Assembly: GCA_021792135.1 (NCBI GenBank)
Contig: JAJYVF010000038.1
Location: 1-41,763, forward strand
Reading direction: 5' to 3'
Origin: Acidobacteriota bacterium
GTDB taxonomy: Bacteria > Acidobacteriota > Terriglobia > Terriglobales > Acidobacteriaceae
Length of the DNA: 41,763 nucleotides
The notes below the pieces were generated by a model. It ran no database searches and was not told where the DNA came from. It saw only the letters and a list, made by a program, of their open reading frames with translations. Position numbers and translations under genes: made by a program. Of the stretch, positions 19,430 to 27,401 are shown one piece after another (within the stretch, counting starts at the first letter, position 1; each line of letters begins with the position of its first letter).

Positions 19430-20821
19430 ATGACAAACGATTTTCGCGCACAGTATGGACCCAAACTCAAGGCCCCGCTGCCGGGACCGGAAGCACGCCG
19501 CATTGTGGAGGCCGATGAACGGCTGATCTCGCCCAGCTATACCCGGTCCTATCCGATGGTGGCCCGCCGCGGACGCGGTGTGCGCGTGGAAGATGTGGAC
19601 GGGAACGAATTTCTCGATTTTGCTTCGGGCATTGCCGTGGTGTCGACCGGGCACTGCCATCCGGAAGTGGTGGCGGCGATCCAGAAGCAGGCCGGCGAGC
19701 TGATCCATATGTCGGGGACGGATTTCTATTACGAGGCGCTGGTGACGCTTTCCGAGCGGCTGTCGGCGATTGCTCCGATGGCGGGACCGCACCGCTTCTA
19801 CTACGGCAACTCCGGAGCCGAGGCCATTGAGTGCGCCCTCAAGATCGCGCGCTACCACACGGGACGCCAGAACATCATCGCGTTCCTGGGCGCCTTTCAT
19901 GGCCGCACCATGGGAGCGCTGTCCCTGACCGCCTCGAAGCCCCAGCAACGGCGGCGCTTTGCTCCGCTGGTGCCGGGCGTGACGCACGTGCGCTATCCCT
20001 ACACCTACCGGGGCTGCAGCGGCGGATCGCAGGAGCAGGAGGCGTTTGCCCTGGGGTGCGCGCGCTACATCGAGGAGAAGCTGTTCCGGACGGTTCTGCC
20101 GCCGGAGGAGGTGGCTGCCATCTTCATTGAGCCGATCCAGGGCGAAGGCGGGTACGTGATGGCGCCTCCGGTCTTCATGCGGGAACTGAGGCGGATCTGC
20201 GACAAATACGGCATCCTGCTGGTGGCCGACGAGGTGCAGTCGGGGGCGGCGCGGACCGGAAAGTGGTGGGCGATCGAGCACTCCGGAGTCGAGCCGGACA
20301 TCGTCTGCATCGCCAAGGGGGTCGCCTCGGGCATGCCGCTGGGCATCTGCATGACGCGGGCTGAGATCATGGACTGGAAGCCCGGGTCTCATGCCTCAAC
20401 CTTCGGCGGCAATCCTGTATGCATCGCAGCCGCCCTGGCGACGCTGGATGTACTTGAACGGGAGGGCATGGCCAACGCGGCCCGGATGGGCGAGAAGATC
20501 TTTGAACGGCTGGGCAGCTGGCCGGCGAAGCACCACGCTGTGGGCGAAGTGCGCGGCAAGGGGCTGATGGTCGGCGTGGAATTCGTCAAAGATCAGGAGA
20601 CGCGCGAACCGGCTCCGGCGCTGCGGGACCGGATTGTCGACCTGGCATTCGAGCGGGGGCTGCTGATCCTGGGTTGCGGCGAGAATTCCATCCGGCTGGC
20701 GCCGCCTCTGATCGTGAATGAGCATGAACTGACGATCGCGCTGGACATCTTCGAGGAGAGCATCCGGATTGCCGAGGAGGATCTGTCGCGGAGCGGCGCT
20801 CTGGCGGCGGCGAGCGTCTGA
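19430..20821 (+). CDS. Class III aminotransferase (acetylornithine/4-aminobutyrate type)
   Basis: A PLP-dependent omega-aminotransferase of 463 aa. It has the G-H-C-H-P segment near 74-78, the phosphate-binding YGNSGAEAIE, GAFHGRTMGALS, the cofactor-contacting Asp267 in VADEVQSG, and the Schiff-base Lys296 in IAKGVASGMPLG. Length and sequence fit 4-aminobutyrate or ornithine/acetylornithine aminotransferases; the substrate cannot be set, and no arginine or GABA pathway neighbour helps. AAGGAG (19416-19421) gives 8-nt spacing to ATG 19430 but only 2 nt to ATG 19424, so 19430 is preferred. Confidence 0.88.
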   Translation: MTNDFRAQYGPKLKAPLPGPEARRIVEADERLISPSYTRSYPMVARRGRGVRVEDVDGNEFLDFASGIAVVSTGHCHPEVVAAIQKQAGELIHMSGTDFYYEALVTLSERLSAIAPMAGPHRFYYGNSGAEAIECALKIARYHTGRQNIIAFLGAFHGRTMGALSLTASKPQQRRRFAPLVPGVTHVRYPYTYRGCSGGSQEQEAFALGCARYIEEKLFRTVLPPEEVAAIFIEPIQGEGGYVMAPPVFMRELRRICDKYGILLVADEVQSGAARTGKWWAIEHSGVEPDIVCIAKGVASGMPLGICMTRAEIMDWKPGSHASTFGGNPVCIAAALATLDVLEREGMANAARMGEKIFERLGSWPAKHHAVGEVRGKGLMVGVEFVKDQETREPAPALRDRIVDLAFERGLLILGCGENSIRLAPPLIVNEHELTIALDIFEESIRIAEEDLSRSGALAAASV

Positions 20822-20865
20822 GCGGCGGAGTCCAGCGGTTCAGGAGGAGCGGAGGGCCGGTCGGG

Positions 20866-21057
20866 TCAGCGATGACCCCTGCGATCGGCCTGGCGCTTCG
20901 CCTGGCGACGGAAGAGCATTCCAATGACGAGGAAGGCCACGGAGATCGCCGCGTTCTCCAGCCCGCGGCGCAGCGATCCATGGTGCATGGAAAGCGCGGC
21001 GTCGAGAAACCATACAGCGGCGCCCAGGAACCAGATCCAGTTGAAATTGCGGCCCAC
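20866..21057 (-). CDS. Small membrane protein, possibly frameshifted at its start
   Basis: A 63-aa protein with two predicted membrane helices (WIWFLGAAVWFLDAAL and AAISVAFLVIGMLF) and a basic tail (RRQAKRQADRRGHR). I do not recognise the family. The start is GTG 21057 without a good ribosome binding site. In the adjacent frame, ATG near 21110 gives MELERDGDRLRRRMRRLK, a plausible cytoplasmic N-terminus running into this protein, so a one-base frameshift or sequencing error near 21055 is possible. It converges on the aminotransferase gene with a 44-nt gap. Confidence 0.5.
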   Translation of the reverse strand: MGRNFNWIWFLGAAVWFLDAALSMHHGSLRRGLENAAISVAFLVIGMLFRRQAKRQADRRGHR

Positions 21058-21325
21058 TTTAGTCTTCGCATGCGCCGCCTGAGGCGGTCGCCATCTCTTT
21101 CGAGTTCCATAGTAAACGCGCGGGCGGCGCTGTCATTTTTCGTGACGCGAATTTTCGTGGCGAACGCGGCTCCGCGATCTTCGCCCCCCTGAAAGAGGCC
21201 CGCCCGACAGCACAATCTGCAGGGAGGGTCCCCGCAGCGGGGCATGTCGGCTCTGGCTCGCGGCCTCAGGGGAATAGCCCCTGCCGCAGATCCTGTGATC
21301 TCCGCCGGCGATCCGCAGCCATTCC

Positions 21326-21346
21326 GCGCCGGGGAGTTCCCGGCGC
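21326..21346. repeat. 8-bp inverted repeat in the gene-free stretch
   Basis: GCGCCGGG (21326-21333) and CCCGGCGC (21339-21346) are exact reverse complements around a 5-nt loop. In GC-rich DNA this can arise by chance. Confidence 0.35.
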
Positions 21347-21631
21347 AGGCGCACCCTGAGCGGACAACCCGCCGCCGCGGCGTCTGTGCTACCATCCCTG
21401 TTTCTGTGCGGGCGGTCTGCGGTTGGTTGTGAACGGCACGCCGGCGCGAAAATGATTCTATGCCGGATGAGGATAAAGCTCTCCCGTCTCCGGCACGCAT
21501 CTCCTGCGCGCCGGAGCACATCCCGGCCGCCCGGCCGGACGCCTGCGCGAGGTTTCTGTGCGCGCCGTCACGGCTCTTCCCTGCCCCACTGATTTCTACT
21601 GTCTCGTTTCTTGCGCTGGTAACACATGGGT

Positions 21632-21655
21632 GCTCCGCCAGGGGCGGAGCCTTTT
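21632..21655 (+). terminator. Terminator-like hairpin just upstream of the EF-G-like gene
   Basis: GCTCCGCC (21632-21639) and GGCGGAGC (21643-21650) form a perfect GC-rich 8-bp stem with a 3-nt loop, followed by CTTTT. It lies 15 nt before the AAGGAG (21671-21676) of the next gene. It may end an upstream transcript or act as an attenuator in the leader. Confidence 0.6.
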
Positions 21656-21682
21656 CCATTTTCCCGAACCAAGGAGCTGTCG

Positions 21683-23839
21683 ATGAAGAGCTATCCAGGA
21701 AGTGAGATACGCAACGTAGCTGTAGTGGGGCATGCGCACAGCGGGAAGACCACACTCGTTTCCGCTCTGCTGCATGCCGCCAAAATGACCCCGCAACTGG
21801 GCCGTGTGGAAGACGGATCGGCCGTAACCGCGTACGACGAAGAGGACGTGGCCCGCGGTACCACGATGCAGAACGCCGTGGCCTTCGCCGAGTGGAACGG
21901 CGTGAAGGTGAACTTCATCGACACCCCCGGTTTTCATATGTTCGTGCACGAAGCCCGCTGCGCGATGCTGCCCGCCGAGGCCGCGCTGGTGACGGTACAT
22001 GCGGTAAACGGCGTCGAGGCGATGACCGAGCGGGTGTGGAAATTTGCCGACGAGTTCAACCTGCCGCGCGCTCTGGTCATCAACCAGATGGATCATCCGC
22101 GGGCCGCCGAATCGGCCCGGACGACGCTGGCGGCACTCGGCGAGCGCTTCGGACGTCAGTGCATCCCCGTGCAGCTGCCCATCGCCAACAGCAGGGGCTT
22201 TGAAGGGGTCATCGATCTGGTGACCATGGAGGCCTTCTTCTACACGCCCGGCGGCGACGGCCACGGGAAGATCGGCGAGATTCCCGCGGATCTGAAAGAT
22301 GCGGCGCAGACGGCGCACGAGACGCTGGTGGAGCTGGTGGCCGAGGGAAAAGACGAGCTGATGGAGGAGTTCTTCCGGGAAGGAACGATTCCGGAGCAAC
22401 ACCTGATCACGGCGCTGCACGAGGCGATTCGCGAGGACCGGATCTTCCCGGTGCTGTATGCCAGCGGGCTGGCCAACGTAGCAACAGATCACCTGCTGGA
22501 TTTCCTCAAGGTGTATGCCCCAGCGCCCATCGAGCGGGAACCGGTGGCGGCGCGGGCAATGCTGCAGGCGGTGGCGACGGCGAATGGGCACGCGAACGGC
22601 GGCGGCACGGAGGAGCAGGCGCCGGAAATCGTGATGCGGAAGGTGGACGACGCGGAGCCGCTGTCGTTTTACGTCTTTAAAACCATGACCGACCCCTTTG
22701 CCGGGCGGATCAGCTTCTTCAAGTTGTTTTCCGGCTGCCTGAAAAACGATGCGACGGTGCAGAACTACACCCGGCGGACGGGGGAAAAGTTCGCGCACCT
22801 CTCGATCATGCAGGGGCGTACGGCGGTTCCGGTGACGGAGCTGCATGCGGGCGACCTGGGCGCCGTGGCCAAGCTGAAAGAGACGCTGACCGGCGACACG
22901 CTGGGCGACAAGGGGCAGGAGCTTTTCTATGAGCCGGTGACAATGCCGGAGCCGGCCATGACCTGGGCCATCGAGCCGAAATCACGCGCCGACGAAGACA
23001 AGCTGGCGCCTGCCGTTCACAAGCTGATGGAAGAAGACCTGATGGTGCGCTTCTTCCGCGATCCGCAGACGAATGAGTTCCTGATCGCGGGCGCAGGGCA
23101 ACCCCATATCGAGTCGCTGGTGAACAAGCTGCGCAAGCGCTACCACACCGAGGTGACACTGAAGGCGCCCCGCGTGCCCTATCGCGAAACCATTCGTGGC
23201 CGGGCCGAGGCGCAGGGGCGGCACAAGAAGCAGACCGGCGGCCACGGGCAGTACGGAGACTGCAAGATCCGCATGGAGCCCCTGCCGCGCGGAAGCGGTT
23301 TCGAGTTCGTCAACGATATCTTCGGCGGAGCCATTCCGCGGGGATTCATTCCGGCAGTGGAGAAAGGCATTCAGGAATCGGCCGTGCGCGGATACCTGGC
23401 CGGCTATCCGGTGGTCGATTTCCGGGTGACGCTCTACGACGGCAGCTATCACGAGGTCGACTCCAACGAGCTTTCGTTCAAGCTTGCCGGACGGCTGGCC
23501 TTCCGCAAATGCATGGAGCAGGCGAAGCCGACGCTGCTGGAGCCCATTATGACCGTGGAGATCGAAGGCCCGCAGGAGTTCGCGGGCGCGCTGATGGGCG
23601 ATCTGAACCAGCGGCGCGGCCGCGTGCAGGGCATGGAGAGCCACGGCGCGACCACCATCATCAAGGCCGAGGTACCGATGGCCGAGATGCTGACCTACGG
23701 GCAGAGCCTCACGGCGCTGACCCAGGGCCGCGGGAGCTTCCATATGGACATGGCCCACTATGACATCGTCCCGCAGCAGATCGCGGAGAAGATTGTGGCC
23801 ACGGCCAGAAAGCCAGCCGGCGAAGAAGAGGAGGAGTAG
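21683..23839 (+). CDS. Elongation factor G-like GTPase (EF-G2 type)
   Basis: A 718-aa translational GTPase related to EF-G. From ATG 21683, G1 is GHAHSGKT (16-23), G3 is DTPGF (80-84) and G4 is NQMD (134-137) instead of NKMD. The switch I region reads DEEDVARGTTMQNAV. Domains II-V follow, with KKQTGGHGQYGD in domain IV and the C-terminal EF-G fold (ILEPIMTVEIEGPQEF-like). These departures from canonical EF-G (NKMD, RGITI) match the paralogue group called EF-G-like or FusA2, whose role in translation is not settled. The start is fixed by AAGGAG 6 nt upstream. No rpsL, rpsG or tufA is adjacent, consistent with a non-housekeeping copy. Confidence 0.88.
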   Translation: MKSYPGSEIRNVAVVGHAHSGKTTLVSALLHAAKMTPQLGRVEDGSAVTAYDEEDVARGTTMQNAVAFAEWNGVKVNFIDTPGFHMFVHEARCAMLPAEAALVTVHAVNGVEAMTERVWKFADEFNLPRALVINQMDHPRAAESARTTLAALGERFGRQCIPVQLPIANSRGFEGVIDLVTMEAFFYTPGGDGHGKIGEIPADLKDAAQTAHETLVELVAEGKDELMEEFFREGTIPEQHLITALHEAIREDRIFPVLYASGLANVATDHLLDFLKVYAPAPIEREPVAARAMLQAVATANGHANGGGTEEQAPEIVMRKVDDAEPLSFYVFKTMTDPFAGRISFFKLFSGCLKNDATVQNYTRRTGEKFAHLSIMQGRTAVPVTELHAGDLGAVAKLKETLTGDTLGDKGQELFYEPVTMPEPAMTWAIEPKSRADEDKLAPAVHKLMEEDLMVRFFRDPQTNEFLIAGAGQPHIESLVNKLRKRYHTEVTLKAPRVPYRETIRGRAEAQGRHKKQTGGHGQYGDCKIRMEPLPRGSGFEFVNDIFGGAIPRGFIPAVEKGIQESAVRGYLAGYPVVDFRVTLYDGSYHEVDSNELSFKLAGRLAFRKCMEQAKPTLLEPIMTVEIEGPQEFAGALMGDLNQRRGRVQGMESHGATTIIKAEVPMAEMLTYGQSLTALTQGRGSFHMDMAHYDIVPQQIAEKIVATARKPAGEEEEE

Positions 23840-23891
23840 CGCAGGTTCAGGTCCGCGTCTTTACTGGCCGGACACAATCGTGCACGGATGA

Positions 23892-23923
23892 GGCCCCATT
23901 GCCGCGTTGACGGCAGCGGGGCT
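23892..23923. terminator. Hairpin between convergent genes
   Basis: GGCCCC (23892-23897) pairs with GGGGCT (23918-23923), enclosing an inner stem TGCCG/CGGCA (23900-23904 and 23911-23915). It lies between the EF-G-like gene and the convergent small membrane gene, directly after the latter's stop, and could serve both. Confidence 0.45.
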
Positions 23924-24226
23924 TCAGGTTGTCTGCAGCCACTGAGCATAGGGATAAAGCAGCAGGAACAGGATCAGGGCGAGCGCCAGCACGTCGGCGT
24001 AGAGCAGCAGCATGACGCCGCCGTGGTAAAAGCTCCAGCGCTGACGCAGGCACCGCGTGGTTTCCCAGGTGCCGTACACCGCGGCAATGGCCGGAAGAAG
24101 AAGAGCCAGAGAGGGATGAATATCGGGAAAACCGGAAAGGACAAGCGCGAGTACTACGCTGGCCACAACGAGCAGGGTCCCCCGTAACAGCGATTTGCAC
24201 CGTATATTGAAAACGGCGAATTGCAT
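23924..24226 (-). CDS. Small membrane protein of unknown function
   Basis: A 100-aa protein with three hydrophobic segments (about 14-32, 38-52 and 70-94), rich in Leu/Val/Ala and ending in a short polar tail. I do not recognise the family. Its ATG lies only 6 bp from the ATG of the divergent CoA-transferase gene, so each promoter must lie inside the other's coding region, or the true start is farther in. An opposite-strand frame exists in the same place but has no motif. The composition supports a real membrane gene; the exact start is uncertain. Confidence 0.55.
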   Translation of the reverse strand: MQFAVFNIRCKSLLRGTLLVVASVVLALVLSGFPDIHPSLALLLPAIAAVYGTWETTRCLRQRWSFYHGGVMLLLYADVLALALILFLLLYPYAQWLQTT

Positions 24227-24232
24227 AGCCTA

Positions 24233-24961
24233 ATGACTACTGTATCCAACCAGAGTACTTCCCCGGCACCGGCCGCGGGCACACAAACAGCGGCCACCCG
24301 CGATGCCGCGGCAAAGCGCGAAAGAATCGTGCGGCTTGTGGCCCGCGAGCTGCGCGATGGGTACTACGTAAATCTTGGAATTGGACTGCCGACGCTCGTC
24401 GCCAACCACGTGCCTGCCGGCGTCGAAGTCGTCCTGCAGTCTGAAAATGGGATGCTCGGCGTAGGCCCGTACCCTGTCGCAGGCCAGGAGGATCCGGATC
24501 TGATCAACGCGGGGAAGGAGACGGTGTCCGCGATGCCCGGAGCATCCTTTTTCTCGAGCGCCGATTCGTTTGCGATGATCCGCGGCGGGCATATCGACCT
24601 GAGCGTGCTGGGCGCGATGGAGGTCGATGAGGAAGGCACGCTGGCGAACTGGATGATCCCCGGCAAGATGGTGAAAGGAATGGGCGGCGCGATGGATCTG
24701 GTGGCCGGAGCCCGCCGCGTGATCGTGGCCATGGAGCACTGCACGCGCGATTACTCCCCGAAGATTCTGAAGAAATGCACGCTGCCCCTGACCGGAGTCC
24801 GCGTGGTCCACGCTATTGCGACGGAAATGGCATGGATTGATGTGACGCCGCAGGGGTTGGTGCTGCGGGAGATTGCGCCGGGCCTGAGCGTCGAGGATGT
24901 GCAGCGCGTGACCGAAGCACGGCTCATCGTGAGCCCTGATCTGAAGCAGATGGTCTGCTGA
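24233..24961 (+). CDS. 3-oxoacid CoA-transferase, subunit B
   Basis: The 242-aa catalytic subunit of a two-subunit CoA-transferase that moves CoA between succinyl-CoA or acetyl-CoA and acetoacetate or similar acids. The catalytic glutamate is in [10 protein letters not shown], and [18 protein letters not shown] and [15 protein letters not shown] are family signatures. A 25-residue Ser/Thr/Ala-rich extension precedes the fold. ATG 24233 is used; TTG 24221 is upstream in frame. A TATATT lies at 24204-24209. Subunit A, normally immediately upstream, is absent and replaced by a divergent membrane gene, so it must be encoded elsewhere for activity. Confidence 0.88.
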   Translation: MTTVSNQSTSPAPAAGTQTAATRDAAAKRERIVRLVARELRDGYYVNLGIGLPTLVANHVPAGVEVVLQSENGMLGVGPYPVAGQEDPDLINAGKETVSAMPGASFFSSADSFAMIRGGHIDLSVLGAMEVDEEGTLANWMIPGKMVKGMGGAMDLVAGARRVIVAMEHCTRDYSPKILKKCTLPLTGVRVVHAIATEMAWIDVTPQGLVLREIAPGLSVEDVQRVTEARLIVSPDLKQMVC

Positions 24962-24990
24962 GAGGAACTGGCCCACCCTGCCGTGATCTC

Positions 24991-25890
24991 TCAGAGGCCC
25001 TTTTGCCTGCGAAATTCCCGCACAACTTCCGCCGGGTCGCGGTGCTGCCCGTCGACGGCTTGATTCATGGCGCGCATATCGGCGGCGGTGATCTTCCCGG
25101 CCAGGGCATTCAGGGCTGTCTGGATCTGCGGCCAGCGGCGCAGCGCCTGATCGCGCACCAGGGGAACGGCCTGGTAGGGCGGGAAGTAATGGCGGTCGTC
25201 CTCAAGGATCGTCAGCCCGTATGCCTGGATGGGGCCGTCGGTGGAGTTGGCAGCAATCATGTCGACCTGATGGTCGAGGAGTACGCGATAAAGCAGACCC
25301 AGGTCCATGACGCGCGGCGGTCCGTCAAATTTGAGTCCGTAGGCAGCTTCCAGTCCCGGCAGTCCGTCGGGCCGCTGCTCGAATTCGTACCCCACACCGA
25401 GACGCCACTGCGGCGTATCACGAGCTGCCTCGCTGAGGGTCTTCAGATGCAGGCGGCGCGCCTCGTCTCCGCGGATGACCATCGCGAAGGTGTTCTGGAA
25501 TCCGAGCGGCGGTCCCACGGTGATGTGATAGCGGGAAGCATAGAGACGCCGGACCGCGTCGAGCACCGCCTGCGGATTGCGGTTGATGGGCTGCTTCAGG
25601 ATCGCGGTGAGGGCGGTGCCGGTGTACTCGACATAGGCGTCGATGCGCCCGGCCAGCATCGCCTGCTGGCAGATATAACTGCCGGCGAGATAAAAGCGGC
25701 GCTCGACAGGGAGATGCGACTTCGCCTCGATTTCCTGGGCCAGCAACTCGCCAAGGATCACCTGCTCCGTGAAATTCTTCGCCCCGATGATGGGCTGATC
25801 CGGGCGCGGCGGGGAGCAGGAGATCAGAAGGACGCTGGTTGTAACTGTAATGGCTACACTAATGCAGCCCCGTATCGAAGGCCTCATCAC
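24991..25890 (-). CDS. Osmoprotectant-type ABC transporter substrate-binding lipoprotein
   Basis: A 299-aa binding protein of the glycine betaine/choline/proline (QAT, ProX/OpuCC/OsmF) family. The signal ends with lipobox LISC, placing the lipidated cysteine at residue 25. The mature start IIGAKNFTEQVILGELLAQ is the family signature. Later YVEYTGTALTAIL and DMIAANSTDGPIQAYGL match the ligand-binding lobes. The ATG overlaps the stop of the permease gene by 4 nt, so the two are translationally coupled. The substrate is assumed to be a quaternary amine, not shown. Confidence 0.9.
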   Translation of the reverse strand: MMRPSIRGCISVAITVTTSVLLISCSPPRPDQPIIGAKNFTEQVILGELLAQEIEAKSHLPVERRFYLAGSYICQQAMLAGRIDAYVEYTGTALTAILKQPINRNPQAVLDAVRRLYASRYHITVGPPLGFQNTFAMVIRGDEARRLHLKTLSEAARDTPQWRLGVGYEFEQRPDGLPGLEAAYGLKFDGPPRVMDLGLLYRVLLDHQVDMIAANSTDGPIQAYGLTILEDDRHYFPPYQAVPLVRDQALRRWPQIQTALNALAGKITAADMRAMNQAVDGQHRDPAEVVREFRRQKGL

Positions 25891-26543
25891 GCGTTTCCTG
25901 CGCCGCGTTCCTGAGCGGGAACCCTGAAGAGACGCTCCAGCAGGCCGAGCGCGGCATCGGCGGCAAGCGCAAGCAGGGCCGCGGGAATGGCTCCGGCAAG
26001 GATGAGCCGATTATCGACGGAGGCTACGCCGCGGAAAATGAGTTCTCCCAGTCCGCCCGCGCCCACGGCGGCTGCAATCGTGGCGATGCCGATGCAGGTA
26101 ACGGTGGCCGTGCGGATGCCGGCGAGAATGAACGATGCAGCCAGCGGCAGTTCGATCTTGAACAGCCGCTGCAGATCGGTGAGACCGAGGGCGCCAGCCA
26201 CTTCGATCAGGGAACGGTCGATGCCCTGAATCCCGGCATAGGTGTTGCGGAGTATCGGCAGCAGCGCATACGCGGTGAGCGCGACGATGGCGACGCGGGC
26301 CGCCCGCTCGCCGAGCCAGGGCAGGGGCAACAGAAAGCCGAACATCGCCAGCGAGGGGATGGTTTGCAGGACATTCGCTGTCCCGATTACGGGTCCGGCC
26401 CATCGCCGCGAACGCGTGAGCCAGATGCCGGCCGGCACAGCCACAGCAGTCGAGAACAGCATCGCGGCCCCGGTGAGCCAGAGGTGTTCGACGGCAAGCG
26501 TGGCGATCTGGCCGCCATACTCGCCGAGGAAGCCGGAATTCAC
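25887..26543 (-). CDS. Osmoprotectant-type ABC transporter permease
   Basis: A 218-aa inner-membrane permease with about five or six helices and the binding-protein-dependent transport signature (EVAGALGLTDLQRLFKIELPL region). The motif QTIPSLAMFGFLLP is typical of OpuCB/OsmW/YehY-type permeases. Its start overlaps the ATPase stop by 4 nt and its stop overlaps the lipoprotein start by 4 nt. Many relatives have two permeases; only one is present here, so a homodimer is likely. Confidence 0.9.
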   Translation of the reverse strand: MNSGFLGEYGGQIATLAVEHLWLTGAAMLFSTAVAVPAGIWLTRSRRWAGPVIGTANVLQTIPSLAMFGFLLPLPWLGERAARVAIVALTAYALLPILRNTYAGIQGIDRSLIEVAGALGLTDLQRLFKIELPLAASFILAGIRTATVTCIGIATIAAAVGAGGLGELIFRGVASVDNRLILAGAIPAALLALAADAALGLLERLFRVPAQERGAGNA

Positions 26544-27313
26544 GCGCGCCTCGTTCCGCCGGTCGCTGTGCTGCGTTCGCCACGGTGAAAGGCTCGCACA
26601 TAGGCAGCCACCTCGGGCTGGCTGGAATGCAGAAACTCCTCCGGGGAAAGCATGGCAACCAGTTTCCCTTCGCAGAGAAGCACCAGCCGATCGCCCAGAT
26701 ACAGCGCTTCGTCCAGATCGTGAGTGACCAGCAGCACCGTCTTCCGCAACCGGCGCAGCAGGTCGCGGAGCATATCCTGCATGTCGGCGCGGGTCAGCGG
26801 ATCGAGCGCGCCGAAGGGCTCGTCCATCAGGAGAATCTCCGGCTCGGCGGCCAGCGCACGGGCCAGCCCGGCGCGCTGGCGCTGGCCGCCGGAAAGCTGA
26901 TGCGGATAACGACGGGCGAAGGTTGCCGGATCGAGTCCCACCGCCAGGAGCAACTCATGGCTTCGCTTCATCCGTTCCCGACGCGGCTGCCGCCCCGCCT
27001 CCAGGACCAGAGCGACATCCCGTTCGATAGTGAAGTGCGGGAAGAGTCCTGTTTCCTGGATCACGTAGCCGATGCGGCGGCGGAGAGCGATCAGGTCGGC
27101 GTCGCAGACGTTCCGGCCATCGATGCACAATTCACCGCTGGAGGGCTCGACCATGCGGTTCACGGTGCGGAGCAGCGTGGTCTTGCCCGACCCGCTGCGC
27201 CCGAGGACCGCCGTGATCGACCCCTTTTCCACGGCGAAGGAGACGCGGTCGAGCAGCAGTCGCCCTTCCGAAGAGGCGACGGACAGTTGCCGGAATTCGA
27301 TAGCCGCACTCAT
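26540..27313 (-). CDS. Osmoprotectant-type ABC transporter ATP-binding protein
   Basis: A 257-aa ABC ATPase with Walker A GRSGSGKT (38-45), Q-loop YVIQETGLFPH, signature LSGGQRQR (140-147), Walker B ILLMDEP (160-166) and switch His198. The GLFPHFTIERDVALV stretch resembles OpuCA/ProV. Unlike many OpuCA or ProV proteins it lacks C-terminal CBS or other regulatory domains, so osmotic sensing through CBS is not expected. It is the first gene of the three-gene unit. Confidence 0.9.
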   Translation of the reverse strand: MSAAIEFRQLSVASSEGRLLLDRVSFAVEKGSITAVLGRSGSGKTTLLRTVNRMVEPSSGELCIDGRNVCDADLIALRRRIGYVIQETGLFPHFTIERDVALVLEAGRQPRRERMKRSHELLLAVGLDPATFARRYPHQLSGGQRQRAGLARALAAEPEILLMDEPFGALDPLTRADMQDMLRDLLRRLRKTVLLVTHDLDEALYLGDRLVLLCEGKLVAMLSPEEFLHSSQPEVAAYVRAFHRGERSTATGGTRRA

Positions 27314-27401
27314 CGACTGCCATTCTCCGCCTCCTCAGTGTAGGGGCGAAGACGGCCTGATTCCAGGTGTCGGATCGGGTTCTCTCGTTTGACCGCGCCG
27401 C

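Larger units (their letters stand above)
21058..21682. other. 625-nt gene-free leader upstream of the EF-G-like gene
   Basis: No supported protein gene. It holds a perfect 8-bp inverted repeat (21326-21346) and ends with an intrinsic-terminator-like hairpin at 21632-21655. The stretch could encode a non-coding RNA or a long 5' leader. I matched none of it to known RNA families. Confidence 0.45.
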
